This document shows positions 5,944 through 15,316 of a stretch of 21,622 nt of DNA, piece after piece. The position numbers were made by a program, and so were the translations under genes. Location of the stretch: IMG/VR virus record IMGVR_UViG_3300001533_003139, positions 1-21,622 of that record, one strand, 5' to 3'. The notes under the pieces were generated by a model. It was not told where the DNA came from and did not search any database. It saw nothing but the letters and a program-made list of their open reading frames with translations. Position 1 is the stretch's first letter, and the number at the start of each line of letters is the position of its first letter. Source of the stretch: a virus.

Positions 5944-8900
5944 GTGCTTGTTGATGAAATTATAGGCCATACTGCATTTATCAATTTTTCAGGATATGCA
6001 AACCACGCAAGAAATTTTTTTACTGAACTTAATAAATTAATACCAACTAGAATTAGGAACTTTTCTCATACACCAGATATTTCACATCTGACTGCAGAAC
6101 AGCGCGATATGATAATAGAGCAGTCATGGAAAGTACCACCATGGAAAATAGGAACTCCGTGGATGAGAATACCTGGTAAGAAATATCTTAATATCATTTT
6201 AATGGAATCCCATCACTACTATTATTATGATAGTTATGATGATCCAACCATAGCATATAATGTATGGGAAAGTACCAGACAATTACCACAGTTTTTTAAT
6301 AGACTTCTTGATTTTAATCAATTATGGGTTCCGTCTGAATGGCAGAAAGAAGTAACCATAGAACAGGGATATCCAGAAGACAAAATAAAAGTTGTTCATG
6401 AAGGAATTGATGGTAGTTTATTTTATCCTGATAGTGTTGATACACCACCTTCAGAATATCAAAATGATAAATTCAAGTTTATATATTTCGGTCGATGGGA
6501 TTATAGAAAATCCACAACTGAATGTATTAGAGCTTTCTTAAATGAGTTCAAGAAAGATGAACCAGTCGAATTGATATTATCAGCTGATAATTCATATCCT
6601 GTTGATGGTTATAGTTCTACAGAAGAAAGACTGCATAAGTATAATCTGGATGATCCTAGAATACAGATCATCCATTTTCCACCATTTACCGAATATATAA
6701 AATATTTGAGACTTGGAAATGTATTTTTAAGTTGCGCAAGATCAGAAGGTTGGAATCTTCCCCTTTGTGAAGCTATGGCTTGTGGTATTCCAACTATATG
6801 CTCTAATTATGGTGCTCAGTTAGAGTTCGCTAAAGATATATCTCATCTAGTAGATATAAAAGGAATGAAGGATGCTCAACAAATATATCATCTATCAGAG
6901 TGCCCAGGTCAATTTGCAGAACCTGATTTTGAACATTTACAGCATGTAATGAGAGATGTATATGAAAATTACGATGTTTATAAAGACAAAGCATTAAGAG
7001 ATTCTTACAAGATAAGAAGTGATTTTTCATGGAAGAAAGCTGCTAAAAAAGCTTATGAATTAATAGATCAGTTGGATGTTCATACATGGTCAACTAATCC
7101 TAAAGAAGCGATAAAAACATCATGGATGATAGATGAAAAGAAACCAAAAGTTATTATAGATAGCCGTGAAAAATTAGGAAGATGTTTTTGTAATATAAAA
7201 GATTTAAAAAGTGGTACAAGCATTTATGCAACTAATTTTGATCTTCAAAAGGGATCTTCTGTATGGATGGCACCAGGAGTATCCCCAAAAGAAGTATCTG
7301 GATTAATTATTGAGATAACAGATGAGAATGGAAAATTGATACACAAAAATAGTGTCAAATATGATAATGATGTTGACTATAAGGAATCTGAATTTGTATA
7401 TAAAAAGCCAGAGAAAAGAGATAATTGGTTTAAAAATTATCATGAAGATGTAAGAAAATTAGATGGTAGAATTGATTTATATGAAAAGGATGATTTTAAG
7501 GGATCCACAGTTCTTGATATAGGATGTAATTCAGGTCAGATATCATTCCAGGCAAGAAAATGGGGAGCTAAAGAAGTAACGGGTATTGATTACGATAAAG
7601 CCGCCATTGATACTGCAATGAAAAATAATAATGATCTAGATGTATTTTTCTATGTTGATGATATTGATAATCCTTTATTTTGGTCATCTATACCAGACTA
7701 TGATGTAGTGTTATATCTATCAATAATAGGAACACCAGAATTAGAAAATCCATATGGCGGCCTTTCTAAAGCTTGTATGAAAACAAATAAGGTTATGTAT
7801 TTTGAAGGACATGGACTACATGAATATTCAGAATATATGAATTTTTTGCTGAAATTTACCGACTTTTCTGAAATTGTTTATAAGGGTGTTGTCCAAAATA
7901 ATGATAGACCTTTTATAAGATGTAGTAGAAAGATATACAATATGGATGAAGCTTTACTCAAGCTTGTTGATGTATCTAAAAGACATAATAAGATTGCAAT
8001 TGTTGGAAAGCCCCATGTAGGTAAAACATATATGAGGAAAAAAATCCAGGATATGCCGGAATTTAAAGATTTTGTAATTGTCGATGATCTTGGTGAAGTA
8101 AGTGAAAATAATGATGGTTATAATTCACTTGGTGATGAATATATAAAACCATTTGGTGATAATAGATATCCAGAATGGCCTTTTATTTCAGAAGATCAGA
8201 GGAAGAAAGTAAATGAATATGATAAAATTATAATGTTTGATTATAGATCTCTTATGCATATTGAGAATTTTGATGTTGTCTTTAACATGATAACTGATAT
8301 GAAAAGTAGCCATTTTGAGAATTATAAAAATAATTATACTCTTTATTATAGAAACCCACCTTTTGTAAATACTGAGAATATAAAGGAATTTTATACTGTA
8401 TATAATGAAGTAAATGAAATATCAGTGGAACCACAACCACATATAGAATTAGAATCACAACCACATATAGAGCCAATTGATATACAAGAAATTCCAAATA
8501 CGAATAATATTCAATTTAACGTTCATTTTATAGATGGTCCTTTCCTAGAGATCAAAATGAATGAAAGTGATAATGAAGATTATGATGTCTATTTTATTGA
8601 TAACGATATCGGTGAAGTAATTTTTAAAACTAAGATAAAACCGAATATGTGGACACGATCTAATAGGAAATATTATACTAATTGGAGAATAGAAGTCAGA
8701 AAGAATGATAATCTTATATTTGAGCATAATATGGATCTGTATGATAAACGAGTATTGATAACTATAGATAGTAAATCAATAGGTGATAACATTGCGTGGA
8801 TGCCATATGTAGAGGAGTTTAGAAAGAAATGGAATTGTAATGTGATACTTTCTACATTTTTCAATCATTTATTTGAAACTGAATATCCCCATATACAGTT

Positions 8901-10308
8901 TATCTCTCCTGGAAATGTAGTGCGTAATATATATGCTCAGTATTTGATTGGATGTTTTGATAATGACTATGATAGAAATAAAAATAATTGGAGATTAATT
9001 CCACTACAGCAAGTTTCCTCTGATATTTTAGGATTGGAATATAAGGAAATAAAGACAAGGGTTACGAGAGGTGGTATTTCGTCTTCAGTAAAAGAGTTCA
9101 CAGCTTTTGATCTATCTACCCAAAAGAACAAAAAAATTAATATGTCACTTCCTGAATTCTGGACTAAAATATATAATGAAAATATGTTAGAATGGCGGGG
9201 AGAAGAATCAAAGAGTGGAGAAGGATCTGAAAAAGATAATGCGGATACAAAAATTAACTTAATAAAAAGTATAATAGAAGAAAATCAAATATCAAGTATA
9301 CTAGATCTGGGATGTGGTGATATATATTGGATGCAAAAGATATTGGATAACTTTCAAGGTAATTATTTAGGAATAGATGTAGCTCAAGATGTTGTTGATG
9401 AAAATATTAAGAAATACGAAAGCCATAAAAATATCGAATTTGATTGTCTAGATATAACTAGTGAAGGCGGCCAGAAAGCTTTTAGAAAAAGATACGGAGA
9501 CAGAAATTTTGATATGATTATTGGCCTCGACATTTTAGGCCATCTATTAAATGATGAGGTAGATTTATTCGTTAATTTTATATGTTCAATAAATCCAGAA
9601 TTGGTTTTCTTAACTAATAGAGAATCAAAAGAAGGAAGGTTATATCTCACGGGTCCAAAAACAAGATCAGAGGGAATCGATATAAATTATCATCCTGTAT
9701 TCAAAGAAAATTTTGAAATATTAGATAAATATGATCATGGTAGTATACCAGATGATAAATTTAATCTATATAAATTCATAGGCAATTCTGAAGATTTTAA
9801 GAAACCATCATCAGCTTTAGGAAAATATGTAACTATTTCAGAACATTCGACACTTAGATGTAAGTATTGGAATTATTTAGGTGGATGGCAAACTGTTGTA
9901 GACTATCTAAACGAGAATGGATATAAAGTTATTGTTGTAAGCAAAGAAAATACAAAACTGAAAAATGTTATCGCTAGAACTGGTAGAATTTTAAGAGAGA
10001 CACTTGCAACTATTCGTGATTCAGATTTTTTTATTGGTGTTTCTAGTGGACCCGCTTGGTTAGCTTGGGCATTAGATGTTCCTGTAATATTAATATCTGG
10101 ATGTACAGAGAGATGGAATGAATTTTCAGATGCAATACGAATAATTAATGAAGATGTATGCCATGGGTGTATTAATGATTCTAGATATCCTTTTGATAGA
10201 GGAAATTGGAATTGGTGCCCGAAAAATAAAAGCTTTGAATGTACAAGAAGTATATCACCGGAAATAGTAATAAGAGAAATTGATAAACTAATAGAAAAAA
10301 TATCATAA
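5944..10308 (+). CDS. giant fused glycosyltransferase / methyltransferase / O-heptosyltransferase
   Basis: The product is 1454 residues. The start is GTG, with AAAGGAGG nine bases upstream. Domains in order: GT4-like glycosyltransferase (~1-380; SEGWNLPLCEAMACG with E268-x7-E276); a linker; SAM methyltransferase 1 (~500-660; VLDIGCNSG at 523); a P-loop segment (~680-820; GKPHVGKT at 688); a QPHIE linker; then a split GT9-type domain. Its first part (~858-1040; SIGDNIAWMPYVEEFRKKW, SDILGLEYKEIK) and last part (~1294-1454; SGPAWLAWALDVPVILISG, GNWNWCPKNK) match TibC/BAHTCr autotransporter O-heptosyltransferases. Four cysteines (1406, 1409, 1425, 1433) fit their iron finger. A second methyltransferase (~1041-1293; ILDLGCGD) sits inside that domain. 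It probably builds and transfers a decorated sugar to protein in the cytoplasm; target unknown. A fibre gene follows directly. Confidence 0.85.
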   Translation: MLVDEIIGHTAFINFSGYANHARNFFTELNKLIPTRIRNFSHTPDISHLTAEQRDMIIEQSWKVPPWKIGTPWMRIPGKKYLNIILMESHHYYYYDSYDDPTIAYNVWESTRQLPQFFNRLLDFNQLWVPSEWQKEVTIEQGYPEDKIKVVHEGIDGSLFYPDSVDTPPSEYQNDKFKFIYFGRWDYRKSTTECIRAFLNEFKKDEPVELILSADNSYPVDGYSSTEERLHKYNLDDPRIQIIHFPPFTEYIKYLRLGNVFLSCARSEGWNLPLCEAMACGIPTICSNYGAQLEFAKDISHLVDIKGMKDAQQIYHLSECPGQFAEPDFEHLQHVMRDVYENYDVYKDKALRDSYKIRSDFSWKKAAKKAYELIDQLDVHTWSTNPKEAIKTSWMIDEKKPKVIIDSREKLGRCFCNIKDLKSGTSIYATNFDLQKGSSVWMAPGVSPKEVSGLIIEITDENGKLIHKNSVKYDNDVDYKESEFVYKKPEKRDNWFKNYHEDVRKLDGRIDLYEKDDFKGSTVLDIGCNSGQISFQARKWGAKEVTGIDYDKAAIDTAMKNNNDLDVFFYVDDIDNPLFWSSIPDYDVVLYLSIIGTPELENPYGGLSKACMKTNKVMYFEGHGLHEYSEYMNFLLKFTDFSEIVYKGVVQNNDRPFIRCSRKIYNMDEALLKLVDVSKRHNKIAIVGKPHVGKTYMRKKIQDMPEFKDFVIVDDLGEVSENNDGYNSLGDEYIKPFGDNRYPEWPFISEDQRKKVNEYDKIIMFDYRSLMHIENFDVVFNMITDMKSSHFENYKNNYTLYYRNPPFVNTENIKEFYTVYNEVNEISVEPQPHIELESQPHIEPIDIQEIPNTNNIQFNVHFIDGPFLEIKMNESDNEDYDVYFIDNDIGEVIFKTKIKPNMWTRSNRKYYTNWRIEVRKNDNLIFEHNMDLYDKRVLITIDSKSIGDNIAWMPYVEEFRKKWNCNVILSTFFNHLFETEYPHIQFISPGNVVRNIYAQYLIGCFDNDYDRNKNNWRLIPLQQVSSDILGLEYKEIKTRVTRGGISSSVKEFTAFDLSTQKNKKINMSLPEFWTKIYNENMLEWRGEESKSGEGSEKDNADTKINLIKSIIEENQISSILDLGCGDIYWMQKILDNFQGNYLGIDVAQDVVDENIKKYESHKNIEFDCLDITSEGGQKAFRKRYGDRNFDMIIGLDILGHLLNDEVDLFVNFICSINPELVFLTNRESKEGRLYLTGPKTRSEGIDINYHPVFKENFEILDKYDHGSIPDDKFNLYKFIGNSEDFKKPSSALGKYVTISEHSTLRCKYWNYLGGWQTVVDYLNENGYKVIVVSKENTKLKNVIARTGRILRETLATIRDSDFFIGVSSGPAWLAWALDVPVILISGCTERWNEFSDAIRIINEDVCHGCINDSRYPFDRGNWNWCPKNKSFECTRSISPEIVIREIDKLIEKIS

Positions 10309-10311
10309 TTA

Positions 10312-10319
10312 TATAAATA
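10312..10319 (+). promoter_or_regulatory. T4-type late promoter word before the fibre/portal genes
   Basis: TATAAATA is an exact T4 late consensus. It lies 40 bases before the ATG of the collar fibre gene, with an ATGGAGT SD between. Expected transcription start is near 10326. It would give the fibre, portal and downstream genes their own late transcript. Confidence 0.6.
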
Positions 10320-10358
10320 TATTATAGAACGTAAATCTATAATATGGAGTATTAAAAT

Positions 10359-10976
10359 ATGGAATACCATGGTATCGATCTTCAAGGGGAAGTATATGTT
10401 AATAGTGTAGCATCACTACCAGCATGGAATGCAGGTTATGAAAGAAGATTAATATATGTATCAACTGAAAATACATTGTTTATAGGATCTAATAGCAAAT
10501 GGGAACCAGTAAACTTTGTTAGATCTGGAGATGAACCAAATGTTCCTAGAGCTGGTATGATATGGAATACAACCGCTAATGATGTTAAGATTAGAAATCA
10601 GGCAAATACTAGTTGGGTGGTTTTTCCCTTTCCAGCGGAAACAAAAATGTATTTTTATCAAAATACAGCGCCAATAGGATGGTCTATTGTTAGTGTTACC
10701 GATAAATTACTAGCTGTAAAAGGTGGATCTGCAGCTTATAATACTACAGGTGGTAGCACTGCTGGAACATGGACACAACCTTCACATGTTCATGCAACAC
10801 AAGGCCATGTATTTAGTGGAGATCGTTGGGGTGGTGGAAGAAAGGGGGGAAATAATACTTATACAAGTAACACGGGGGGAGGAGGATCTCATAGTCATGG
10901 TAATACAGGTGGATCAGCTACTGCTAGTACATGGAGACCTTATGCTGCAGTTGGAATAATAGCCGAAAAGGATTAA
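10359..10976 (+). CDS. tail-collar-type fibre protein
   Basis: The product is 205 residues. The ATG is preceded by an ATGGAGT SD. Residues 1-51 form an N-terminal cassette (MEYHGIDLQGEVYV, SLPAW, RRLIYV, FIGSNSKW) shared with the proteins at 18885, 19518 and 20437. A short middle part (RAGMIWNTTANDVKIRN) resembles fibre shaft repeats. The C-terminal half matches phage tail-collar tips: APIGW, KLLAVKGG, THVH-like SHVHATQGH, GGSHSHGN and the terminal STWRPYAAVGII. Collar tips trimerise, often bind metal through HxH pairs and contact the receptor. The cassette is presumably the virion anchor. It follows the giant glycosyltransferase and precedes the portal operon, which supports a structural role. 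Confidence 0.85.
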   Translation: MEYHGIDLQGEVYVNSVASLPAWNAGYERRLIYVSTENTLFIGSNSKWEPVNFVRSGDEPNVPRAGMIWNTTANDVKIRNQANTSWVVFPFPAETKMYFYQNTAPIGWSIVSVTDKLLAVKGGSAAYNTTGGSTAGTWTQPSHVHATQGHVFSGDRWGGGRKGGNNTYTSNTGGGGSHSHGNTGGSATASTWRPYAAVGIIAEKD

Positions 10977-10978
10977 GA

Positions 10979-11335
10979 ATGGAAGGAACTTGTAGTTATA
11001 AAGACTGTAAAATATATAAGAAACTAAAATTGAAATCTCCTGATGAATGTCCTAACTATGTAGAATCATGGTGGGCAGAAGATGGAAAGGATCCTAAGCT
11101 AATAAGAGATTGTCTTCCTAAACGATTACTTTTAATGATGCAGGATTTCCATGAAAGAATGATAGGTATGCAGAGTGATATTGAAAAAATGAGAAATGAG
11201 GCTATCTGGTCACAGGCAGCTAGTATAGTAAAAAATAATGTTGATATACAAAAATTTGTAGAAGCAAGATCTGAAATAATAAATAAGTTGAAAGATGCTG
11301 AAAGTATAGAACTTCTAGAGGAGCAAAATAATTAA
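10979..11335 (+). CDS. conserved Cys-containing protein upstream of portal
   Basis: The product is 118 residues. I choose the ATG at 10979 because AAAAGGA stands seven bases before it; an in-frame ATG at 10931 lies inside the fibre gene. The N-terminus is cysteine-rich (TCSYKDCKIYKK, DECPNYVESWW, IRDCLPKR) and could bind a metal ion. The rest is a helical, charged chain (MQSDIEKMRNEAIW) with coiled-coil character. The stop overlaps the portal start (TAATG), so translation is coupled. I recognise no family name. Its position suggests a role in packaging or head assembly, but this is inference. Confidence 0.7.
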   Translation: MEGTCSYKDCKIYKKLKLKSPDECPNYVESWWAEDGKDPKLIRDCLPKRLLLMMQDFHERMIGMQSDIEKMRNEAIWSQAASIVKNNVDIQKFVEARSEIINKLKDAESIELLEEQNN

Positions 11336-12903
11336 TGGGAATTCTTGATAGAATCTATGATAATAGAATAGATGAAGCTTTAAAAGCCTTCATAAACAAG
11401 GGTTTGGTAAAACCAAAAGATGAGGGTGGGGAAGGCATGGAAGATGTACAGGCATTAGGGTATACCCATCTTGGTTTATCAAGTTTCAATAAATTTTATA
11501 GTACTCAAATTAATAAATTCTTTGAAAGTGAAAGAGAAAAAATTAAGGCTTATCGGAGAATGGCTGATATGCCAGAAATTGCTGATTGTATAGAAGATGC
11601 TACTAATGAATCTACGCAAGAAAACGATGATGGTGATATTCTAGAACTTAGAATTATAGATCAAGATATGAGCGATAATGAAAACATCAGCAAAATTTTA
11701 TATAATGAATTTAATGATCTATTTTATAATAGGATAAAGATACAAGACAAACTATGGGATTTTTTCAGGTCCTATCTGATAGATGGTAGATTATATTATG
11801 AGAGAATAATTAATGAGAACCATCCAAGCGATGGTATTAAAGGTATTAAAAAACTTCCATCAGAAACTATGGACTTTGAGTATGATATTTCAACAGGTAA
11901 TATAACATGCTACTATCAGTTTTTGAGTGAAAAACCTAAGAAACCGTCAAGTAAGGAACAAGCAAAATTAGATAAAAATGTTATTGTATTTGAGCCGGAA
12001 CAAATAGGTTTTGTAAATTATGGCCAATTTGGGCCGACAAAACATCAAATATTTGGTTATCTAGAAAAAGCAAAAGTTCCATATAATCAATTAAAACTTC
12101 TTGAAACATCAGTAATAATTTATCGTATAGTAAGATCACCGGAAAGATTGGTGTTCAAAATAGATACTGGTAATATGCCTAGAGACAAAGCCATGAAATT
12201 TGTCGAAAAGATCAAAGATAAATTTCTTAGAAAACAGACATATGATCCATCAACAGGATCTCTTACACGTGAACCTGAAGTTCTCTCAATTCTAGAAAAT
12301 TTCTATTTACCACAATCAGGAGATGGAAGAGGTTCTTCAATAGAAAGTGTAGGTGGGGATTCTAAAGGATTCACCGAACTTGACGATATATACTATTTTG
12401 CGAGAAAGCTATATAGATCCCTAAAATATCCTTTGTCTAGAGTATCAGCATCACAAGAACATAGAGAATCGGAAACGATATTCGGTGGGTCTAGAGCGGA
12501 TGAGATTTCTAGAGATGAAATAAAATGGGCTAGATTTTTAGAAAGACAGCAAAATAAGTTTTGTGATGAATTTCTAAATCTATTTCTATTGCATCTTAAT
12601 TTCAAAGGATTAAAAAAGAACTATTCTCTTGATAGATCAAAAATAAAAGTAGTAATGAATGATCCATCATACTATAAAGATTCTCAAGAGCAGTCTTTTC
12701 TAGAACAAAGGTTTTCTAACTATAATGCTTTATCATCTAATCCAGAATTTCCTAAAACATATCTTATGAAAAAATATTTAGGATTAACAGATGAAGATCT
12801 TCAAGAAATCAAAGATGGTTTTGCTGATGACAAAAAGATTTTCCCATCTGGTAATGATGATGCCCAAGATTGGGCAGAAATGGGAATGGGAATGGGTCGA
12901 TAA
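11335..12903 (+). CDS. portal protein, T4 gp20-like
   Basis: The product is 522 residues, almost the length of T4 gp20 (524). The N-terminal third contains YRRMADMPEIADCIEDATNE, then LFYNRIKIQDKLWDFFRSYL and DGRLYYERII, typical of T4-type portals. The centre has ETSVIIYRIVRSPERLVFKID followed by GNMPRDKAMKF, and later DDIYYFARKLYRSLKYPLSR, which are the most diagnostic segments (clip and crown region). Twelve subunits form the ring at the head vertex through which DNA is packaged and the tail attached. The acidic C-terminus ends WAEMGMGMGR. The start overlaps the upstream stop, and the next gene begins right after the TAA. No terminase, protease or major capsid gene lies in this window. Confidence 0.93.
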   Translation: MGILDRIYDNRIDEALKAFINKGLVKPKDEGGEGMEDVQALGYTHLGLSSFNKFYSTQINKFFESEREKIKAYRRMADMPEIADCIEDATNESTQENDDGDILELRIIDQDMSDNENISKILYNEFNDLFYNRIKIQDKLWDFFRSYLIDGRLYYERIINENHPSDGIKGIKKLPSETMDFEYDISTGNITCYYQFLSEKPKKPSSKEQAKLDKNVIVFEPEQIGFVNYGQFGPTKHQIFGYLEKAKVPYNQLKLLETSVIIYRIVRSPERLVFKIDTGNMPRDKAMKFVEKIKDKFLRKQTYDPSTGSLTREPEVLSILENFYLPQSGDGRGSSIESVGGDSKGFTELDDIYYFARKLYRSLKYPLSRVSASQEHRESETIFGGSRADEISRDEIKWARFLERQQNKFCDEFLNLFLLHLNFKGLKKNYSLDRSKIKVVMNDPSYYKDSQEQSFLEQRFSNYNALSSNPEFPKTYLMKKYLGLTDEDLQEIKDGFADDKKIFPSGNDDAQDWAEMGMGMGR

Positions 12904-13914
12904 ATGTCATTTGGAAATTATATAACAGAAGTTAGAAAATCTGAAATAGAAATGAGTAATATTTTATATCTTATAAGAAAAAATTGTGGTCCATATCTTA
13001 AGCAGTTAAGAAATTCACCAGACTTTCTTTGGAGAGGAAGATACAATGCACCCACCGAAGTTATGACCGAAATAGTTCCAATAAAAAATAGAGAACCTAA
13101 AGATACACCTGTAGATGTTCATAATATGCTTGATGATATATTCATGGATAAATGGAAATGGCGTGCTAGAAGTGATTCAGTAGTATTTTGTTATGGTAGT
13201 AAATCTCAAGTTAAAAGCTATGGTTCTCCTAATTTAGTATTTCCAATAGGTAATTTTTCATTTTTATGGCATCCCACAATTGATGATCTATATATGTATT
13301 TAAAAGAACATACAAACCTTATTGATGGTTATTCTGGTGATCCCTATGATTATGATTATAATTATGGTCCTTATTCAGGTAATGGCCACTGGGAATGGAA
13401 TGGGTATATTGTGGATACTACTAGAGATTGTGAAGAAGCAGCTGAGGATACTTTTAATAATAGTTATTATCAACATCGATGTGATGATGAAGCTAGAAAA
13501 TCGTGTATCCAGCTTGATATTTTCCAAAGTGAAGATGAATGCTACGAAGACGCTTTCGAGAAATGTAAAGGATATTCTATTAATGATATACTTAGAGATA
13601 TAGAACTGGAACGTGAATGGGCACCAGACGTTCCCATTGAGGATTTTAATGTAGATAAAGATAAAGAAACCCTAGAAGATATAATATCTGGTTATAGAAA
13701 TAAAAATTTGAGCGCTGCTATTAAGAGCGAACATGAAATAATGGTTAGATGTAAAAGTTATTATTTAATAAATCCCTTTCTGTTAAATATTTTTAGCACA
13801 AAAATGGAATTTGAATTTAGAAAAATGTTCTTGAAAGGTAAAATGGATATTTACCCACCTATGTATGGAGACGTTGGAACTATCATGTGGAAGCCAAAAG
13901 TAAGAAAAGAATAA
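12904..13914 (+). CDS. putative ADP-ribosyltransferase-fold protein, possibly capsid cargo
   Basis: The product is 336 residues; the ATG follows the portal stop directly. Residues 41-46 read FLWRGR. The next part (TPVDVHNMLDDIF, SVVFCYGSKSQVKSYG, LVFPIGNFSFLW) matches an uncharacterised family in T4-like phages. Near the end SEHEIMVRCKSYYLI (275-289) contains an E-H-E pair before a hydrophobic strand. R44, S99/S101 and E276-x-E278 fit the R-S-E layout of NAD-dependent mono-ADP-ribosyltransferases such as T4 Alt. A divergent insert (~140-270) is acidic and contains five cysteines. The leader MSFGNYITEVR resembles the capsid-targeting leader of T4 Alt and internal proteins (EFIxEAR type). If correct, it would be packaged and injected to modify host proteins. 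The ART call is motif-level only. Confidence 0.5.
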   Translation: MSFGNYITEVRKSEIEMSNILYLIRKNCGPYLKQLRNSPDFLWRGRYNAPTEVMTEIVPIKNREPKDTPVDVHNMLDDIFMDKWKWRARSDSVVFCYGSKSQVKSYGSPNLVFPIGNFSFLWHPTIDDLYMYLKEHTNLIDGYSGDPYDYDYNYGPYSGNGHWEWNGYIVDTTRDCEEAAEDTFNNSYYQHRCDDEARKSCIQLDIFQSEDECYEDAFEKCKGYSINDILRDIELEREWAPDVPIEDFNVDKDKETLEDIISGYRNKNLSAAIKSEHEIMVRCKSYYLINPFLLNIFSTKMEFEFRKMFLKGKMDIYPPMYGDVGTIMWKPKVRKE

Positions 13915-14222
13915 TGCTAATAAGAAAATTTTTACAACCATATAAAGGATTACATCAAGGAAATTGGATAGAGACATCTCAACATAAAGGGATATATATA
14001 ACATCTATATCCAGCAGCAAATCCATAATAGCTACTTATGTAAATAAGCAGAAAAAATATGTCACTATAGATTCCTCTGATATGATTAAAATAAGCATAA
14101 ATAAGGATAGAAAGCTTTTTGATTTTGCTAGAAAACATGTTCTATGGAGAGATTATTATGCCAAAAGTAAATTTAAGAGTAAGACTAAACAAAGCGGATC
14201 CACTTCCATCAAAAAGGAATGA
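13914..14222 (+). CDS. small basic protein, unknown function
   Basis: The product is 102 residues. I prefer the ATG at 13914, which overlaps the upstream stop (TAATG), over an in-frame ATG at 13887 inside the preceding gene. The sequence has a compact beta-rich look in its first half (HKGIYITSISSSKSIIATYV, KYVTIDSSDMIKI) and a lysine/arginine-rich tail. The beta pattern could be a small SH3-like fold, but no family is recognised. The next gene starts inside its last 65 bases in another frame. Location after the portal suggests head or neck function by context only. Confidence 0.65.
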   Translation: MLIRKFLQPYKGLHQGNWIETSQHKGIYITSISSSKSIIATYVNKQKKYVTIDSSDMIKISINKDRKLFDFARKHVLWRDYYAKSKFKSKTKQSGSTSIKKE

Positions 14223-14352
14223 TCCAAAATTCATATTAGGAAAAGAGAAAGATCCAAAAGATAAGCGAAAGGAAAATCTTTCTAAACGAAAGAGATTAGC
14301 TGAATCTCCAAAACAGGGTATTGATCTATTTTCATTAGAAAAGAAAATCTAA
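14158..14352 (+). CDS. small very basic protein
   Basis: The product is 64 residues. The ATG at 14158 has a GGAGAG SD eight bases upstream; an earlier in-frame ATG at 14119 has none. The chain is rich in lysine and arginine (KVNLRVRLNKADPLPSKR, EKDPKDKRKENLSKRKR) and is probably largely disordered. Such composition suits a DNA-condensing head protein or a scaffold-like peptide, but no family is visible. It overlaps the preceding gene by 65 bases in another frame, a large overlap. The good SD supports both genes. Confidence 0.6.
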   Translation: MPKVNLRVRLNKADPLPSKRNDPKFILGKEKDPKDKRKENLSKRKRLAESPKQGIDLFSLEKKI

Positions 14353-14368
14353 GAATCGAGGAAAAAAG

Positions 14369-14992
14369 ATGAGACTGGATGAATATATAAAATCAAATAG
14401 AGACACAGATTATGTTTTAGATGAAAGCATTTCACAATGGGCCACAAAAGCTGCAAGTCTACTTAATATGGTTGTAAATAAATCAAGTAGAGAATTTACG
14501 AAATTATGTCAGGATTATTGGGGAAGACTTGTGGATATTCTTCATTCATATCAATTAGAGCAAGACGCATTAAAAATAATCAATAAGAGATTAGGTGCTA
14601 ATTTCAGATCTTTGGATCAGATAAGTAACACGTCTATAAAGAAAATTCCAATGAAAGAAGATGTAGATATGATATCAGAAGATATTTCTCATTGGTGGCA
14701 AGTAGTGAAAGATAATGCATTTCCATCATTAACTATATTTGCGGCTCTTCAGATATGCTTTGAACTTGATAAACTATTAAGCAACGCTAAAGATTTTGGA
14801 TTAGAAAAAATTATTTTATATGGATCAATGTGGGTATTTTTGATAAGTGGTTATTATATAAAATCATGGTATAAATGGAAAAAAGAAAATCCAGAAGAAT
14901 ATAAAGCTGAAAAAGAGAAAAGGAAAAGTGGAGAGGAACCATGGAGATCTAAATCTCTAAAATCAGTAAGATCATCAAAAATACTATCTTAA
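14369..14992 (+). CDS. membrane protein with MRLxxYI leader, unknown function
   Basis: The product is 207 residues; the start is supported by a GAGG SD. It opens MRLDEYIKSNRDTDYV, one of the recurring leaders here. A soluble helical part (~20-110) is followed by two hydrophobic stretches, ~119-138 (FPSLTIFAALQICFELDKLL) and ~147-169 (IILYGSMWVFLISGYYI), then a strongly basic tail (KEKRKSGEEPWRSKS). The second stretch is a convincing membrane span; the first is weaker. A hairpin of two spans with a cytoplasmic basic tail is possible. No family is recognised. A membrane protein among head genes might serve at infection or lysis, but nothing shows this. Confidence 0.65.
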   Translation: MRLDEYIKSNRDTDYVLDESISQWATKAASLLNMVVNKSSREFTKLCQDYWGRLVDILHSYQLEQDALKIINKRLGANFRSLDQISNTSIKKIPMKEDVDMISEDISHWWQVVKDNAFPSLTIFAALQICFELDKLLSNAKDFGLEKIILYGSMWVFLISGYYIKSWYKWKKENPEEYKAEKEKRKSGEEPWRSKSLKSVRSSKILS

Positions 14993-15006
14993 TAGAGGAA
15001 TATTAA

Positions 15007-15312
15007 ATGAGTGAAATTACGGAAAAATATTTGACTGAAAAAAGCGACGAGCCTCATAGTGTCAAGCGGGTACAAGGAATTGTGTACAAGGATTCTGGAC
15101 TTTACAATGATTATAGATTTGAATATAAAGAAATAGACCATTTTGCTTCTGATCTTCAGAAAGGTGTAAGAAAACAGGCAGATGAGTTCGCTCGTTTTAA
15201 AGAATCATTTTTATCTAATCCAGAAAAATTGAGAAAACTTAAATCTATAAGCAGAGATTTAAGGAAATTAGCTAACAAAAAAGAGTTTAAAGATATAATG
15301 GGATGGCGATAG
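15007..15312 (+). CDS. small charged helical protein, unknown function
   Basis: The product is 101 residues, with an AGAGGA SD before the ATG. The composition is highly charged. The second half (GVRKQADEFARFKESF, LRKLKSISRDLRKLANKKEF) should be helical and ends with MGWR. There are no cysteines or membrane segments. I see no family signature. It lies 14 bases after the membrane-protein gene and 4 bases before the ferritin-like gene, so it belongs to the same transcript. Confidence 0.65.
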   Translation: MSEITEKYLTEKSDEPHSVKRVQGIVYKDSGLYNDYRFEYKEIDHFASDLQKGVRKQADEFARFKESFLSNPEKLRKLKSISRDLRKLANKKEFKDIMGWR

Positions 15313-15316
15313 AAAA

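Noticed and set aside
9384-10385. Minus-strand open frames inside the giant glycosyltransferase gene
   Set aside because: The plus frame carries clear glycosyltransferase motifs throughout; the antisense frames lack SD sites and domain signals.
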